A stretch of 11,898 bases of DNA, from contig JAZURO010000241.1 in assembly GCA_045606265.1 (NCBI GenBank), positions 1-11,898 on the forward strand, in the 5' to 3' direction. The notes below the pieces were generated by a model. The model was not told where the DNA came from and did not search any database. It worked only from the letters and a program-made list of their open reading frames with translations. This document shows, in pieces, positions 11,126-11,898 of the stretch (its first letter is position 1; each line of letters starts with the position of its first letter). The DNA is from RGIG4608 sp045606265. Its GTDB lineage: Bacteria > Bacillota > Clostridia > Oscillospirales > CAG-272. Position numbers and translations under genes: made by a program.

Positions 11126-11898
11126 ATGGCAAGAGCTTTAGCTCATGTTGAACAAATCGTCTGGAAGAAGCCTATTGAGGGTGCCGACAGGATCGAGCTT
11201 GTCGGTGTCCTCGGATGGCAGTGTATCGCCAAAAAGGACGAGTTCCAAGTAGGCGAGCCGTGCGTTTACATAGAAATCGACAGTATTGTAGACAAGGATA
11301 ATCCCGACTTTGCTTTCCTCGAAAAGAAGCATTACAAGATTAAGACAATGAAGATGAAGGGCGTGATTTCTCAGGGAATTGTTTTCCCGATGGGTATTCT
11401 TCCCTTCCCGGACTACAACATTGGCGACGACGTTACTTCGGTTTTGAAAATCACCCAGATTGAGGACGATGTACCGAAGGCTAAACCCGTAGACCAGATG
11501 ACTCGTTTCAAACAGCAACATAAAAAACTATATAACAACAAGCTTATCAGGTATATGATGAAATATACTTGGTTCAGAAAGCTTATGTTCAAGTTCTTCA
11601 TCCCTAAGAAGAAAGCGAAAGGCTTCCCCGATTGGATCGTGAAGACTGACGAAACTCGTTTGCAGAATATGCCGTTCGTTCTTGAGACTTTCAAGGACAA
11701 GCCGATGGTTGTTACCGAGAAGCTTGACGGTACATCAACGAGCTTCGGTCTAAGAAAAGAAAAGAAAAGAAAATACGACTTCGCGGTGTGCTCTCGCAAC
11801 GTTCGACAGGCTGACATCAATCAAAAGTGTTTCTACGAAGATAATGTCTATCACGAGATGTCGAATAAGTACAACATCAAGAGTGTCTTGATGACGAT
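11126..11898 (+). CDS. RNA ligase, DRB0094/Rnl5 type (3' end beyond the window)
   Basis: The frame is open from ATG 11126 (AAAGGAG at 11111-11117) to the window end, giving 257 codons of an incomplete protein. The N-terminal part (about 1-115, MARALAHVEQIVWKKPIEGA...) is an OB-like domain as in the DRB0094 family (Deinococcus RNA ligase). A basic linker (130-170) follows, then the nucleotidyltransferase domain with motif I EKLDGTS, catalytic Lys199, and a downstream CSRN (222-225) like the SRN motif of Rnl2-type ligases. Such enzymes seal 3'-OH/5'-phosphate RNA nicks with ATP through a covalent lysyl-AMP. Remaining motifs (IV, V) would lie past 11898. Together with the Thg1-like gene and the tRNA array this suggests repair of cleaved tRNAs. 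Confidence 0.85.
   Translation, partial: MARALAHVEQIVWKKPIEGADRIELVGVLGWQCIAKKDEFQVGEPCVYIEIDSIVDKDNPDFAFLEKKHYKIKTMKMKGVISQGIVFPMGILPFPDYNIGDDVTSVLKITQIEDDVPKAKPVDQMTRFKQQHKKLYNNKLIRYMMKYTWFRKLMFKFFIPKKKAKGFPDWIVKTDETRLQNMPFVLETFKDKPMVVTEKLDGTSTSFGLRKEKKRKYDFAVCSRNVRQADINQKCFYEDNVYHEMSNKYNIKSVLMT

Overview
The window looks like an accessory/early region of a very large (jumbo-type) tailed phage, or a closely related mobile element, of a low-to-moderate GC Firmicute (probably an anaerobic clostridial host). The reasons are: every gene lies on the + strand; starts are tightly packed with strong AGGAGG-type Shine-Dalgarno sites; there is a ten-tRNA array; and the genes are typical jumbo-phage metabolic and RNA-repair genes (macro domain, Thg1-like protein, RNA ligase, SPFH protein, Gp88-family protein). 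No structural, replication or host housekeeping gene is present, so the phage assignment is inferred from content. The genetic code appears standard.

Layout. Positions 1-667 hold no convincing gene but many nested helices, so they are a candidate large structured noncoding RNA. At 731-916 there is a 61-codon ORF whose stop codon lies inside tRNA-Trp. From 913 to 2788 there are ten tRNAs: Trp(CCA), Met/Ile2(CAT), Thr(TGT), Ser(TGA), Leu(CAA), Gln(TTG), Lys(TTT), Gly(TCC), Leu(TAG) and Pro(TGG). They are separated by unusually long spacers rich in helices. The largest spacer is 1287-1778 (492 nt). The spacers at 1956-2104 and 2180-2429 contain helix pairs that would form pseudoknots.

From 2816 to 7189 runs an NAD+ metabolism cluster: nicotinamidase, a PRPP-synthetase-like enzyme, a NAMPT-like phosphoribosyltransferase (broken by a -1 frameshift near 5252-5257), a macro-domain protein, a small basic protein and ammonia-dependent NAD synthetase. 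The PRS-like/NAMPT-like pair is the gene arrangement of the phage NAD+ reconstitution pathway NARP1 (Adps + Namat). Nicotinamidase and NadE in the same cluster, plus an Ala where NAMPT has its nicotinamide-selecting Asp, suggest a deamidated variant that would run through nicotinate and NaAD. This is the most interesting hypothesis in the window.

From 7205 to the end come an unknown 228-aa protein, a Thg1-like 3'-5' polymerase, a Cys-knuckle/helical protein, a Gp88-family protein with a TTG start behind competing hairpins, an SPFH membrane protein, and the 5' part of a DRB0094/Rnl5-type RNA ligase cut by the window end. The Thg1-like protein and the ligase together with the tRNA array suggest RNA repair against host tRNA-cleaving defences. 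Macro domain and NAD+ genes suggest resistance to NAD+-depleting or ADP-ribosylating defences. All structure and family calls were made by eye, without database searches or folding software.
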